A stretch of DNA of 13,675 nucleotides. Origin: CAYLOP01 sp964385305 (GTDB taxonomy: Bacteria > Chloroflexota > Anaerolineae > Anaerolineales > E44-bin32). The translations under genes and the position numbers were made by a program. Below, piece by piece: positions 13,672 to 13,675 of this stretch; the first letter of the stretch is position 1, and every line of letters begins with the position of its first letter. A model generated the notes under the pieces. The model was not told the DNA's origin. It saw only the letters and a list, made by a program, of their open reading frames with translations, and did not search any database. The stretch is from contig CAYLOP010000083.1 of NCBI GenBank assembly GCA_964385305.1, positions 1 through 13,675 on the forward strand, written 5' to 3'.

Positions 13672-13675
13672 CCGC
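13621..13675 (+). repeat. Direct repeat with 41-bp period at the scaffold end
   Basis: AGCATGGTAACCGC occurs at 13621-13634 and again at 13662-13675, the very last bases. This suggests one full unit plus the start of a second of a 41-bp tandem repeat that stopped the assembly, or an assembly artefact. Confidence 0.7.

Overview
The window looks like a scaffold end from an uncultured bacterium, probably Chloroflexota (Anaerolineae-like). The reasons are several lipoproteins with a Cys lipobox and Thr/Pro-rich linkers, a membrane-anchored SH3-like protein behind a long TP-rich stalk, a large secreted protein with Ig/Fn3-like modules and a gingipain (C25)-like end, and a moderately GC-rich composition. 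This assignment is an inference from gene style, because no rRNA, tRNA or universal marker gene is present. Two runs of N (1901-1910 and 9094-9193) are scaffold gaps. The right edge stops inside a short direct repeat.

Layout: (1) 1-2398, minus: N-terminal ~800 residues of a secreted multidomain protein, entering a C25-like domain at the left edge; it has a perfect-consensus promoter and a structured leader. (2) 2710-3594, minus: a lipoprotein of the SUMF1/formylglycine-generating-enzyme fold without the usual catalytic cysteine pair. (3) 3595-4341: a long stretch without a confident gene, holding a promoter and a cluster of inverted CCYRAAACC repeats. (4) 4342-6353, plus: a HEAT-repeat lipoprotein followed 14 bp later by a YgjP-type zinc metallopeptidase. 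(5) 6354-6945, plus: a leader with nested inverted repeats, then overlapping genes for a small helical protein and an RLI-like 2[4Fe-4S] ferredoxin. (6) 7100-8865, minus: translationally coupled lipid-kinase and acyltransferase genes (phospholipid metabolism). (7) 9251-11508, plus: a deacetylase-like lipoprotein and a radical SAM protein, separated by a leader with competing hairpins. (8) 11523-11813, minus: a 96-residue orphan with a hairpin in its leader. (9) 12093-12965, plus: the TP-stalk SH3-like protein. (10) 13093-13675: a consensus promoter with a LexA-type palindrome, driving a GyrI-like ligand-binding protein whose C-terminus runs into a 41-bp-period repeat at the scaffold end.

Much of the coding content is cell-envelope material: secreted or lipid-anchored proteins plus a phospholipid-synthesis pair. 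The most notable signals are the apparent SOS control of the GyrI-like gene, the small-protein/ferredoxin pair with its structured leader, the radical SAM leader, and the intergenic repeat families. I did not find a defence system, CRISPR array, transposase or phage module.
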